From positions 496,001 through 560,000 of the forward strand of contig NZ_CP081153.1 of the NCBI RefSeq assembly GCF_025140835.1: 64,000 nucleotides of DNA, given 5' to 3'. The stretch comes from Aliiroseovarius sp. M344. Its GTDB lineage: Bacteria > Pseudomonadota > Alphaproteobacteria > Rhodobacterales > Rhodobacteraceae. Below the pieces are notes generated by a model, which did no database searches, was not told where the DNA came from, and worked only from the letters and a program-made list of their open reading frames with translations. The translations under genes and the position numbers were made by a program. Shown here in pieces: positions 1 to 8,118 of this stretch (position 1 is its first letter; each line of letters begins with the position of its first letter).

Positions 1-201
1 GCCAAACTTTTTGACGTGCTTGGCCCGCGCTTTGCTGAACGTCAGGGTGGATACGTCCGCGTTCTGAAAGCCGGCTTCCGCTATGGTGACATGGCACCGA
101 TGGCAATCATCGAATTCGTCGACCGCGACGCAGACGCCAAAGGCGCTGCTGACCGTGCCCGTCTGGAAGCTGAAGAAGCTGCCGACGCTGCCGTCGAATA
201 A
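1..201 (+). CDS. rplQ: 50S ribosomal protein L17, C-terminal part
   Basis: The window opens inside this gene; 66 codons of the 3' end are present, ending in TAA. The segment [18 protein letters not shown] followed by [20 protein letters not shown] is the conserved C-terminal half of bacterial L17, a large-subunit protein at the peptide exit tunnel. The acidic, alanine-rich tail ([15 protein letters not shown]) is the usual alphaproteobacterial extension. In this group rplQ is the last gene of the ribosomal-protein/rpoA operon, which fits the terminator directly after it. The start lies outside the window. Confidence 0.95.
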   Translation, partial: AKLFDVLGPRFAERQGGYVRVLKAGFRYGDMAPMAIIEFVDRDADAKGAADRARLEAEEAADAAVE

Positions 202-229
202 AAATTGACCGACATTCGGTCAGAATTGA

Positions 230-257
230 CCCCGCGCGATTTGCGCGGGGTTTTTTT
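230..257 (+). terminator. Rho-independent terminator after rplQ
   Basis: Perfect 8-bp GC stem CCCCGCGC/GCGCGGGG (230-237 with 243-250), 5-nt loop, then seven T. It ends the ribosomal-protein operon. Confidence 0.93.
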
Positions 258-384
258 GTCGGCGGAGCCCGAATTATTCGACGATTGAGAAAATCCACCT
301 ATAAAACGCAGGCGATCAATTTAAGGTTGTTTGACTTCGGCTCTACTGTCTAAAAGGATAGGTGCGGGGAATGGGGTTAGAAAT

Positions 385-996
385 ATGGTCGAAGATTTTG
401 GCCTGGATCAAGGGTTGGCCAAGTTGTCTGACTTGGCGCCGAAAGGCTATGCGCTGGGTTTGCACATTCGTTACGCATCTGCCCACATCATGATTCAAAC
501 CTATGACCCGCGGTGGAGTCAGATTTACACTGAAAAGGGTTACATGTTGGCGGACCCGATGGTGTTTTGGGGGTTTGGCCACGAAGGCACGATAAGGTGG
601 AGCGCACTTGATCTGCCAGACCCGCATGGGATCTTGTCGCAGGCAGCGGGTTTTGGATTGAAGTATGGGGTGGCGGTTTCGCATGGTTCCACCGCGTCGC
701 GCACAATCGGTGGGTTCGCCCGAGAGGATCGAGAGTTCACCGATGACGAGATCGACAAAATCCACCAATTGGTTATCGAGTTGCACGACAAGTCCACGCC
801 GCCCGAGCAGCTTACCTCGGCGCAGCGTATGGCGTTGCGCCTGATTGCCAAGGGCAGCCGACATGCCGAAGCGGCCTCGCTTCTGGGTATCTCGGAAAGC
901 GCGCTGAAAGCCAGATTGCGAAGTGCCCGTGAACGTTTGTTTGTGCGCACAACCGCCGAAGCAATCCAGCGCGCGCAAGAATACAATCTGCTTTGA
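385..996 (+). CDS. LuxR-family regulator with autoinducer-binding domain
   Basis: A 203-residue protein. Residues about 10-130 match the autoinducer-binding fold (YDPRWSQIYTEKGY, ADPMVFWG, with the aromatic and Asp-Pro positions typical of the family). The C-terminus (LTSAQRMALRLIAKG, then LLGISESALKARLRSARERL) is a LuxR-type helix-turn-helix. I chose the ATG at 385, which is preceded by G-rich sequence; an in-frame TTG at 331 would add 18 residues that do not look like the family. No luxI-type synthase is next to it, so it is a solo receptor in this window, possibly responding to a homoserine lactone made elsewhere or to another ligand. The recognition helix departs from the usual TVxxHL consensus (here ALKARL). 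Its targets cannot be read from this sequence. Confidence 0.82.
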   Translation: MVEDFGLDQGLAKLSDLAPKGYALGLHIRYASAHIMIQTYDPRWSQIYTEKGYMLADPMVFWGFGHEGTIRWSALDLPDPHGILSQAAGFGLKYGVAVSHGSTASRTIGGFAREDREFTDDEIDKIHQLVIELHDKSTPPEQLTSAQRMALRLIAKGSRHAEAASLLGISESALKARLRSARERLFVRTTAEAIQRAQEYNLL

Positions 997-1055
997 ACCG
1001 GTGTCTTTGGTCTTTTCGCCTTTTAACGACCGCGCACCCCCCTTAGATTTGTCTT

Positions 1056-2372
1056 ATGGCAGATCTGTTTGACAGCAATCCCCCAGCCGCTGGCATAGGC
1101 AAAGACGCGCCACGCCCATTGGCTGACCGGCTCAGGCCCCGCACCTTGTCTGAGGTGATCGGGCAGGAGCAGGTTCTGGGTCCGGACGCCCCCTTGGGTA
1201 CCATGCTTGCCGCAGGCAGTCTTGGGTCGCTGATTTTCTGGGGTCCACCGGGCGTTGGCAAAACGACCATTGCGCGGCTTCTGGCGCAGGAAACCGACCT
1301 GCATTTCGTACAGATCAGCGCGATTTTCACTGGTGTTCCTGAACTTCGAAAAGTGTTCGAAGCCGCGCGCCACAGGCGATCAAACGGGCAGGGCACCTTG
1401 CTGTTCGTCGACGAAATCCACCGCTTTAACAAAGCGCAACAGGATGGCTTCTTACCTCATATGGAGGACGGGACCATCCTTCTGGTCGGGGCCACAACCG
1501 AAAACCCGTCGTTCGAGCTGAATGCTGCTGTGCTTTCGCGCGCGCAGGTTCTTGTGCTGACCCGTTTGACGCTCGCGGATCTTGAACGCTTGGCCCAAAG
1601 GGCTGAAAAGGAAATGAACCGCCCCCTGCCGCTGACCGCTGAGGCACGCGCCGCGTTGCTGGAAATGGCAGACGGCGATGGGCGCGCACTTCTTAATCTC
1701 GCCGAACAGGTGTTCGCATGGAAGGCCGACAAGAAGCTTGATGTCGAAGGGCTGTCATCGCGTTTGATGAAGAGGGCCGCTGTTTACGACAAGTCGGGTG
1801 ATGAGCACTACAACCTAATCTCTGCCCTGCACAAATCTGTGCGCGGGTCAGACCCCGATGCCGCGCTGTACTGGCTGGCGCGGATGCTGACGGGTGGCGA
1901 AGACCCCCGCTTTCTGGCGCGCCGCATTACCCGAATGGCAGTCGAAGATATCGGTTTGGCAGACCCGCAAGCGCATCGTGTTTGTCTGGATGCATGGGAG
2001 ACATATGAGCGGCTAGGCAGCCCCGAAGGGGAGCTGGCATTGGCACAGGCGATCACCTATCTGGCGCTCGCGCCGAAATCCAACGCGGTCTATGTGGCTT
2101 ATAAGGCCGCCATGGCTGCAGCGAAAAAAACCGGTTCGGAACCTCCACCCAAGCACATCCTGAATGCGCCGACCCGATTGATGGAAGATCAGGGATACGG
2201 TGCCGGATATGCCTATGACCATGATGCGCCGGATGGGTTTTCTGGCCAAAACTACTTCCCGGACAGCGTCAAACGCGGTGTCTATTATGTCCCCGTTGAA
2301 CGAGGATTCGAGCGCGAATTGAAGAAGCGCACCGACTATTTCGCGCGCCTACGGTCCAAACGATCTGACTAG
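1056..2372 (+). CDS. rarA: Replication-associated recombination protein A (AAA+ ATPase)
   Basis: A 438-residue protein of full family length. Walker A is FWGPPGVGKT (residues 61-70) and Walker B is LLFVDEIHR (115-123), followed by FNKAQQD, all typical of RarA/MgsA. The C-terminal part (DALYWLARMLTGGEDPRFLARR-type segment and the GYGAGYAYDHD block near the end) is the conserved tetramerisation and clamp-loader-like region. RarA acts at stalled replication forks, near SSB and RecA. It is separated by 59 bp from the LuxR gene upstream and by about 310 bp from crcB downstream. Confidence 0.95.
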   Translation: MADLFDSNPPAAGIGKDAPRPLADRLRPRTLSEVIGQEQVLGPDAPLGTMLAAGSLGSLIFWGPPGVGKTTIARLLAQETDLHFVQISAIFTGVPELRKVFEAARHRRSNGQGTLLFVDEIHRFNKAQQDGFLPHMEDGTILLVGATTENPSFELNAAVLSRAQVLVLTRLTLADLERLAQRAEKEMNRPLPLTAEARAALLEMADGDGRALLNLAEQVFAWKADKKLDVEGLSSRLMKRAAVYDKSGDEHYNLISALHKSVRGSDPDAALYWLARMLTGGEDPRFLARRITRMAVEDIGLADPQAHRVCLDAWETYERLGSPEGELALAQAITYLALAPKSNAVYVAYKAAMAAAKKTGSEPPPKHILNAPTRLMEDQGYGAGYAYDHDAPDGFSGQNYFPDSVKRGVYYVPVERGFERELKKRTDYFARLRSKRSD

Positions 2373-2682
2373 TCGCGTTTTCCGACACTGATTGCATTGG
2401 TTGAGATGTAATAGCGATGACAAGCAAGCCGCAGAAACGACGGATTTGAGACCCGTGCCCCCAACTTTTTCACTGGTTGGGGTGGTCGCTGGGCGGTTTG
2501 ATCAGGCGATCCTGACGGCACCTTCTTATCCGCGCGACTTGGTGGCTGCACCGTTGGTCTTTACAATGCTGATCGTTCAGGCTTTGCAGGCCGCAAAGAG
2601 GTGCGCCGGTCACCACCCCAATACAAGGCGTAAAACAGATGCAATGCTTGACAACTGCCCCTGTGCATCCGAGTTAGACCCC
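2373..2682. other. Non-coding stretch upstream of crcB
   Basis: About 310 bp without a convincing gene. It holds a 7-bp hairpin CCCCAAC/GTTGGGG (2459-2465 with 2476-2482). An open frame continues upstream from crcB through this stretch, but its residues do not resemble CrcB. crcB genes are often preceded by a fluoride riboswitch; I looked for its conserved pseudoknot sequence and could not recognise it here. Confidence 0.5.
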
Positions 2683-3060
2683 ATGATGACACCCCTTCTT
2701 CAAGTCGCTCTTGGTGGCGCAATCGGCGCTTCGGCTCGGTATCTGACTGGCAACGCGGTGACGCGGATGCTGGGGCATGGCTTCCCGGCGGGCACGATGG
2801 TTGTGAATGTGCTCGGGTCGTTTCTGATGGGCATTCTGGTGGTGGCCTTGGCCCGCAAGGGCGGCAATGCCGCGGCACCGTTTTTGATGACGGGGCTGTT
2901 GGGCGGCTTTACGACCTTCTCGGCCTTTTCGCTGGATGCCATCACATTGTACGAGCGCGGCCAGATTGCGGCAGCCGGTTCCTATATTGCCGGGTCGGTC
3001 GTGCTGTCGCTCGCGGGGCTTTTTGCGGGGCTCCTCGTAGCTCGAATGGTGCTGGCATGA
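2683..3060 (+). CDS. crcB: Fluoride-specific channel CrcB/Fluc
   Basis: A 125-residue, four-helix inner-membrane protein with family signatures: GGAIGASARYL near the N-terminus, PAGTMVVNVLGSFLMG in helix 2 and LLGGFTTFSAFSLD in helix 3 (the Phe-box and Thr-rich stretch lining the fluoride pore). It exports fluoride passively as an antiparallel dimer. The ATG at 2683 gives the normal family length; the open frame extends a further 97 codons upstream without similarity, so the longer reading is rejected. Its stop overlaps the start of the next gene by 4 bp (ATGA), so the two are probably co-translated. Confidence 0.93.
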   Translation: MMTPLLQVALGGAIGASARYLTGNAVTRMLGHGFPAGTMVVNVLGSFLMGILVVALARKGGNAAAPFLMTGLLGGFTTFSAFSLDAITLYERGQIAAAGSYIAGSVVLSLAGLFAGLLVARMVLA

Positions 3061-4106
3061 GTGGGGTGCAGGTTATCACCGTCGGTCCGGATGAGGCTGA
3101 ACAGCGGCTGGATCGATGGGTCAAACGAATGTTCCCGCATGTCGGGCAAGGTCGGATCGAAAAGGGATGCCGAAAAGGCGAATTCCGTGTGAACGGCACC
3201 AAGGTTAAAACGTCGACCCGGATCGCGCCCGGTGACGAGGTACGGGTGCCTCCGTTGCCAGTACCGGAAAATGGACCGGAACGACCGCAACCTCAGCCGC
3301 GTGTGTCAGATGCCGATGCCAAGCTGATTCAGTCCTGTGTGCTTTACCGTGATGATCACATCATTGCGCTGAACAAACCGCCAGGTTTGCCAAGCCAAGG
3401 TGGCAGCAAACAGACCCGCCATGTTGACGGGCTGGCGGAAGCGCTGAAATTTGGTCGCGACGACAAACCGCGGCTTGTTCATCGGTTGGACAAGGATACA
3501 TCCGGCGTTCTGTTATTGGCGCGCAGCCAAAAGATGGCGGGCGAACTGACACAAGCCTTCCGCGCACGTGATACCCGCAAGATCTATTGGGCCGTCGTCG
3601 CGGGTGTGCCGCAACCCCGCTGGGGCACCCTGCGCTGGGGCTTGGTGAAGGCACCCGGTCACGGAGGCAAGGGCGAGGGTGAAAAGATGGTTTGCGTCCA
3701 CCCCCGTCATGTCGATGAAACGCCCGGTGCCAAGCGCGCGACCACGGATTATGCGGTGCTGACCACGCTGGCCAGTCGTGCGGCATGGGTCGCACTTGTG
3801 CCTGTCACAGGCCGCACCCACCAGCTTCGTGCCCATATGGCCGAGCTTGGCCACCCCATAGCAGGTGACGGAAAATATGGCGGATCAAGTCAGGAAAACC
3901 TTGGCGACGGGTGGGGCGCGCAGCTTGGCGGTGAGATATCTAAGAAGTTGCACCTTCATGCCCGCTCGATCACGTTCACGCATCCTGTCACTAAGAAATC
4001 TATGACCATCACTGCGCCGCTGCCTGAACATATGCAGCGGACGTGGGACTATATGGGGTGGCAGGACGGAGACGTGCCCGCCGACCCGTTCGAGGATCTG
4101 GAATGA
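3057..4106 (+). CDS. RluA/RluC-family 23S rRNA pseudouridine synthase
   Basis: A 349-residue protein with an N-terminal S4-like RNA-binding domain (about residues 15-65, RLDRWVKRMFP and RVNGTKVKTSTR) followed by the RluA-type catalytic domain. The signature RLVHRLDKDTSGVLLLAR contains the catalytic Asp at residue 145. The GRTHQLRAHMAELGHPIAGD motif is also intact. Such enzymes isomerise uridines in 23S rRNA; RluC is the closest guess, but RluA-family specificity cannot be settled by eye. It overlaps crcB by 4 bp upstream and the HAD gene by 4 bp downstream, forming an operon. Confidence 0.9.
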   Translation: MSGVQVITVGPDEAEQRLDRWVKRMFPHVGQGRIEKGCRKGEFRVNGTKVKTSTRIAPGDEVRVPPLPVPENGPERPQPQPRVSDADAKLIQSCVLYRDDHIIALNKPPGLPSQGGSKQTRHVDGLAEALKFGRDDKPRLVHRLDKDTSGVLLLARSQKMAGELTQAFRARDTRKIYWAVVAGVPQPRWGTLRWGLVKAPGHGGKGEGEKMVCVHPRHVDETPGAKRATTDYAVLTTLASRAAWVALVPVTGRTHQLRAHMAELGHPIAGDGKYGGSSQENLGDGWGAQLGGEISKKLHLHARSITFTHPVTKKSMTITAPLPEHMQRTWDYMGWQDGDVPADPFEDLE

Positions 4107-4792
4107 CCGACACGCCTTTGCGTCTGGTGGTTTTTGACGTCGACGGCACGCTGATCGACAGTCAGGATTTCATTGTCGAGGCGATGAATCGCGCCTTTGG
4201 CGAGATGGGCGTCGCCTGTCCCACACGTGCCGAAGTTCTTTCGATCGTTGGCCTGTCACTGCACGACGCAATTGAGCGCCTCGTGCCCAGTATGTCGCAG
4301 ACCGAAGTTGCCGAGGCGACCCGGAAATATAAAGACATGTTCATCAAACTGCGCGCCGAAAAAGGGGGCGAGGCTGCGGCCCCGCTTTATCCCGGCGCGC
4401 GACAGGCTTTGGACGCGCTGCACCAAAAGGACGAAGTGTTGCTGGGTGTCGCAACCGGCAAAGCGCGGCGCGGACTGGACCACGCCTACGACGCGCATGA
4501 CCTGCGTCATTACTTTGTTACCAGTCAGACCGCCGACAACCATCCGTCAAAACCACACCCGTCCATGTTGCGCGCCGCTTTGTCCGAAACCGGGGCAGAG
4601 GCCGCGCAGGCGGTGATGATCGGTGACACCAGTTTTGATATCGAAATGGGCCGGGCAGCAGGCTATCGCACCATCGGTGTGACGTGGGGCTATCACCCCC
4701 GTGAGGGCCTGCTGGCAGCTGGCGCGGACCTGCTGATCGACACATATGCCGAATTGACTGCGGCACTGGACGAACTTTGGGGGAAAGCATGA
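4103..4792 (+). CDS. HAD-superfamily phosphatase (Gph-like)
   Basis: A 229-residue protein. Motif I is VVFDVDGTLIDS with the nucleophile Asp 11-13 region; motif II is GVATGKARRG; motifs III/IV are SKPHPSM and MIGDTSFDIEMG. The architecture is a Rossmann-like HAD core with a small helical cap, as in phosphoglycolate phosphatases. The substrate is not certain. The start ATG at 4103 overlaps the rluC-like stop (ATGA), and its own stop overlaps the next start (ATGA), placing it in the middle of a four-gene translationally coupled set. Confidence 0.88.
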   Translation: MTDTPLRLVVFDVDGTLIDSQDFIVEAMNRAFGEMGVACPTRAEVLSIVGLSLHDAIERLVPSMSQTEVAEATRKYKDMFIKLRAEKGGEAAAPLYPGARQALDALHQKDEVLLGVATGKARRGLDHAYDAHDLRHYFVTSQTADNHPSKPHPSMLRAALSETGAEAAQAVMIGDTSFDIEMGRAAGYRTIGVTWGYHPREGLLAAGADLLIDTYAELTAALDELWGKA

Positions 4793-5505
4793 GCGACTGG
4801 GCGGCAAAACGCTTCTGGAAAGAGGCGAAAGCGGTCAAGGCCGACGATGGTTACACTGTTGAACTTGACGGACGCTCGATCCGGACACCAGCAAAGACAT
4901 TGCTTTTGGTTCCAACCTTGGCGCTGGCAGAGGCGATCGCGCAGGAATGGGACGCGCAGGAGAAAAAAATTGACCCTGCAACCATGCCTGTGACCCGCAT
5001 GGCAAATTCGGCATTGGATAAGGTCGCGCATCAGTTTTCGGAGGTCGCCAATATGTTGGCCGCCTATGGCGACAGTGATCTTTTATGTTATCGCGCCATA
5101 GACCCGGAAAGCCTTGTCGCGCGCCAATCCGAGCAGTGGGATCCAATATTGGATTGGGCGTCCGATTCTTTAGACGCGCGCTTGCGGCCCGTCGCGGGAA
5201 TCATTCATCAACCGCAGGATAGTGACGCGCTCGCCCGGCTCTCCGAACGGGTGCATGCGTTGTCCGATTTCGAACTTGCGGGCTTCCACGATCTTGTTGC
5301 AATCAGTGGATCGCTTGTGTTGGCGCTGGCTGTTACGTCCGAAAGGTTATCTGCGGACGAGGCGTGGCAATTTTCCCGTCTGGATGAGACCTGGCAGGCC
5401 GAACAATGGGGAGTCGATGAAGAAGCCTCAGAACTTGCAGAGAAAAAACGTATCGAATTTGTGAACGCCGCTTGGTTCTTCCACGCAAGTGGTCGTGAAA
5501 CATAA
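4789..5505 (+). CDS. ATP12-family F1-ATPase assembly chaperone
   Basis: A 238-residue protein with the ATP12 hallmarks: RFWKEAKAVKADDGYTVELDGR at the N-terminus region, TPAKTLLLVPTLALAEAIA, EWDAQEKKIDP and the block SDLLCYRAIDPESLVARQ. ATP12 binds the alpha subunit of F1 during assembly; alphaproteobacteria carry the ancestor of the mitochondrial factor. It is the last gene of the crcB-rluC-HAD-ATP12 set, joined by a 4-bp overlap at 4789-4792. No atp operon lies in this window. Confidence 0.9.
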   Translation: MSDWAAKRFWKEAKAVKADDGYTVELDGRSIRTPAKTLLLVPTLALAEAIAQEWDAQEKKIDPATMPVTRMANSALDKVAHQFSEVANMLAAYGDSDLLCYRAIDPESLVARQSEQWDPILDWASDSLDARLRPVAGIIHQPQDSDALARLSERVHALSDFELAGFHDLVAISGSLVLALAVTSERLSADEAWQFSRLDETWQAEQWGVDEEASELAEKKRIEFVNAAWFFHASGRET

Positions 5506-5549
5506 TGCAACCAATGTGTTAGCTTCGATAATATTCTTGCTTTCCCCTA

Positions 5550-5641
5550 GGTTAAGCATCGCATTTGGCGATGTAACCCTTGACGATAACTGATCAATTC
5601 TTTCAAACTCCACCCCATGCCGAAAGGGTTCAATCCTTTCG
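5550..5641 (+). promoter_or_regulatory. Two hairpins in the bztA upstream region
   Basis: Between the ATP12 gene and bztA lie two inverted repeats. The first pairs GGTTA/TAACC (5550-5554, 5574-5578) and CATCGC/GCGATG (5557-5562, 5568-5573) around a 5-nt loop with a 2-nt bulge. The second is a perfect 7-bp stem CGAAAGG/CCTTTCG (5621-5627, 5635-5641). A TTGACG at 5580-5585 resembles a -35 element but no good -10 follows. The first may end the upstream operon and the second may lie in the bztA leader; both readings are inference. Confidence 0.4.
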
Positions 5642-5712
5642 CTAACATCTTGTGGCCACAATGGCTGCGAATTTAGCCCGAAACTACGGGTAACTATCAG
5701 GAAGAGGTAAAC

Positions 5713-6732
5713 ATGAAAAAATCCGTTTTTCTTGGCGCACTGACTATCGCCAGCATTGCTGCTGGCGCTTCGGCAGCTGCGACCCTTGATGACGTCAAGG
5801 CGCGCGGCAAGCTGAACTGCGGTGTGACCACCGGTCTTGTCGGCTTTGCCGCACCGGATGCAAACGGCAAGTGGGAAGGTTTCGACGTCGATTTCTGCCG
5901 CGCTGTAGCAGCTGCGGTGCTTAATGACGCAAATGCGGTCGAGTTTGTTCCGACCACCGGCAAAACACGCTTCACCGCCCTTGCTTCGGGCGAAGTTGAT
6001 ATGCTGGCCCGCAACACCACATGGACGTTGTCGCGCGATGTCGATCTGAAGTTCGATTTCATTGGCGTCAACTATTATGACGGCCAGGGTTTCCTTGTCT
6101 CGAAAGAGATGGGTGTAAGCTCAGCCAAGGATCTGGACGGCGCAACCGTTTGTATCCAGACCGGCACCACAACCGAGCTGAACCTGGCGGATTTCTTCCG
6201 CGCAAACAACATCAGCTACGAGCCTGTGCCGATCGAAACCAACGCTGAGGGTCAGCAACAGTACCTTGCTGGTGCTTGCGACACCTACACCACGGACGCT
6301 TCTGGTCTGGCTGCAACACGCGCCACGTTCGAAGATCCGTCGGCGCACGTTGTTCTGCCAGAAATCATCTCGAAAGAGCCGCTGGGCCCGTTGGTCCGTC
6401 ACGGCGACAACGAGTGGGGTGACATCGTTCGTTGGACGCTGAACGCTCTGATCTCTGCTGAAGAGATGGGCATCACTTCTGCAAATATCGGCGAACTGTC
6501 GGCAGCTGCTGGTGATAACCCGGAAATCAACCGGATCCTTGGTACCGAAGGCAATTTGGGCGAAATGCTCGGCCTCGACGCTGACTGGGCGAAGCGCGCC
6601 ATCATGGCGGGCGGTAACTACGGTGAAGTGTTCGCCAAGAACATTGGCGAAAGCACACCGATCGCTCTGGCCCGCGGCCTGAACGCACAGTGGAAAGATG
6701 GCGGCCTTATCTATTCGCCTCCCTTCCGCTAA
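5713..6732 (+). CDS. bztA: Amino-acid ABC transporter, periplasmic binding protein (BztA/AapJ)
   Basis: A 339-residue protein with a Sec signal peptide (MKKSVFLGALTIASIAAGASA, likely cut before ATLDD). The mature part starts with DDVKARGKLNCGV and carries the family-3 solute-binding signature GFDVDFCRAVAAAVL, then MLARNTTWTLSRD and TTDASGLAATR, typical of the AapJ/BztA type. It captures glutamate, glutamine, aspartate and asparagine, or general L-amino acids, in the periplasm. A strong ribosome site (AGGAAGAGG) precedes the ATG. It heads bztABCD; a hairpin after the gene probably sets its expression above the membrane subunits. Confidence 0.94.
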   Translation: MKKSVFLGALTIASIAAGASAAATLDDVKARGKLNCGVTTGLVGFAAPDANGKWEGFDVDFCRAVAAAVLNDANAVEFVPTTGKTRFTALASGEVDMLARNTTWTLSRDVDLKFDFIGVNYYDGQGFLVSKEMGVSSAKDLDGATVCIQTGTTTELNLADFFRANNISYEPVPIETNAEGQQQYLAGACDTYTTDASGLAATRATFEDPSAHVVLPEIISKEPLGPLVRHGDNEWGDIVRWTLNALISAEEMGITSANIGELSAAAGDNPEINRILGTEGNLGEMLGLDADWAKRAIMAGGNYGEVFAKNIGESTPIALARGLNAQWKDGGLIYSPPFR

Positions 6733-6743
6733 AACTTCTGAGG

Positions 6744-6771
6744 AAAGGGCGTGGTTTATCCACGCCCTTTT
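6744..6771 (+). terminator. Attenuating hairpin between bztA and bztB
   Basis: Perfect 11-bp stem AAAGGGCGTGG/CCACGCCCTTT (6744-6754 with 6760-6770), 5-nt loop, ending in TTTT. It lies 12 bp after the bztA stop, while bztB starts about 85 bp further on. This is the common arrangement that stabilises the binding-protein mRNA and reduces read-through to the permeases. Confidence 0.85.
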
Positions 6772-6854
6772 CGTATCTATCTGAACGCACCTTGGCACCG
6801 CAGCAAAAGCCGCGATCTAAATAAACAAAGCCAAGGGCAACGGGGACGTCTTCT

Positions 6855-8117
6855 ATGACAACTATAACCGACCCTCATCAGGGCCAGTTCCGGCTATCCA
6901 TGCTGTTATATGACAGCCGGTATCGCTCGATGACCATTCAGATTATCGCCTTGATTGGCTTTCTGATGCTTATCTTTTGGTTGCTGTCAAATACAGCACA
7001 GAACCTCGCGGATCTTGGGAAAGAGCCCAGCTTCAACTTCATGTTTGAACCCGCAGGTTACGATATCAACCAACGCCTTCTCGATTATAATTCTCAAGAT
7101 TCGCATTTGCGCGCGTCGCTCATGGGGCTCTTGAATACGCTTCTGGTCGCTGTGATGGGATGTGTTGCGGCAACGATTATTGGCGTAGTCGTTGGTGTTT
7201 TGCGCCTGTCGCCAAACTGGATCGTGTCGCGCCTGTCTGCGGTGTATGTCGAAGGTTTCCGCAACGTGCCGGTCCTGCTGTGGATCGTGTTCATAATGGC
7301 GGTGCTGATCGAAACCCTTCCGCAACCCAGTGCATTCCGAAAAGGCGAGGCTACTATGTCCCTTTGGGACAGCGTGGCAATCACCAATCGCGGGATATAC
7401 GTTCCCGAGCCGCTGTTCTCGCGCACGCTCGGGGATATTCATCTTCTGGGCAACTCCAGCCTGCGATTTGATGTCAGCCTTGATTTGCTGGCATTGCTGG
7501 CTGTGCTTATTGCCGGCGTTCTGACGTCGCTGCTGATCAAGCGCCGGGCAGATAGTATTCAGGAAGCCACTGGTGATCGGCCGCGGACATGGCATGTGCG
7601 CCTTGCCGCTGTCGTCGTACCATTCTTACTGGTTCTTTTCGTGTTAGGTTTCTACCTTGGCTATCCCGAGCTGAAAGGGTTCAACTTCTCGAACGGAACA
7701 CATTTGCGCAACTCGTTGATCGCCCTGTGGCTCGCGTTATCGCTCTATACCGGGGCGTTTATAGCCGAGATCGTGCGAGCGGGTATTCTGGCCGTGTCGA
7801 AAGGGCAAACCGAAGCTGCCGGAGCATTGGGTATGCGTCCAAACCGGACGATGAGCCTCGTGGTCCTGCCGCAGGCACTGCGCGTGATTATCCCACCGCT
7901 GATCTCGAACTACCTGAACCTCACAAAGAACAGCTCATTGGCGATTGCCGTGGGTTACATGGACATCACGGGTACTTTGGGCGGCATCACAATGAACCAA
8001 ACAGGCCGCGAGCTTGAGACGGTTCTGCTGCTCATGCTGGTGTATCTGACCATCTCGCTGACCATTTCAGCGGTGATGAACTGGTACAACGAATCCGTAA
8101 AGCTGAAGGAGCGCTGA
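6855..8117 (+). CDS. bztB: Amino-acid ABC transporter permease (BztB/AapQ)
   Basis: A 420-residue inner-membrane protein, longer than ordinary His/Glu permeases, as is usual for BztB/AapQ. It has an N-terminal membrane segment (residues about 25-45), a core HisM-type permease domain that begins at SLMGLLNTLLVAVMG, and a central insert before the C-terminal helices. The coupling-helix motif is EIVRAGILAVSKGQTEAAGALGM (positions about 305-327), the site that docks on the ATPase. The partner is BztC, whose gene starts one base after the stop. Confidence 0.93.
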   Translation: MTTITDPHQGQFRLSMLLYDSRYRSMTIQIIALIGFLMLIFWLLSNTAQNLADLGKEPSFNFMFEPAGYDINQRLLDYNSQDSHLRASLMGLLNTLLVAVMGCVAATIIGVVVGVLRLSPNWIVSRLSAVYVEGFRNVPVLLWIVFIMAVLIETLPQPSAFRKGEATMSLWDSVAITNRGIYVPEPLFSRTLGDIHLLGNSSLRFDVSLDLLALLAVLIAGVLTSLLIKRRADSIQEATGDRPRTWHVRLAAVVVPFLLVLFVLGFYLGYPELKGFNFSNGTHLRNSLIALWLALSLYTGAFIAEIVRAGILAVSKGQTEAAGALGMRPNRTMSLVVLPQALRVIIPPLISNYLNLTKNSSLAIAVGYMDITGTLGGITMNQTGRELETVLLLMLVYLTISLTISAVMNWYNESVKLKER

Positions 8118-8118
8118 T

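Noticed and set aside
2440..2490. tRNA-like stem (ACGG...CCGT) and a CCCCAAC/GTTGGGG hairpin before crcB
   Set aside because: No T-arm sequence or acceptor stem can be assembled; also no fluoride riboswitch core is recognised.
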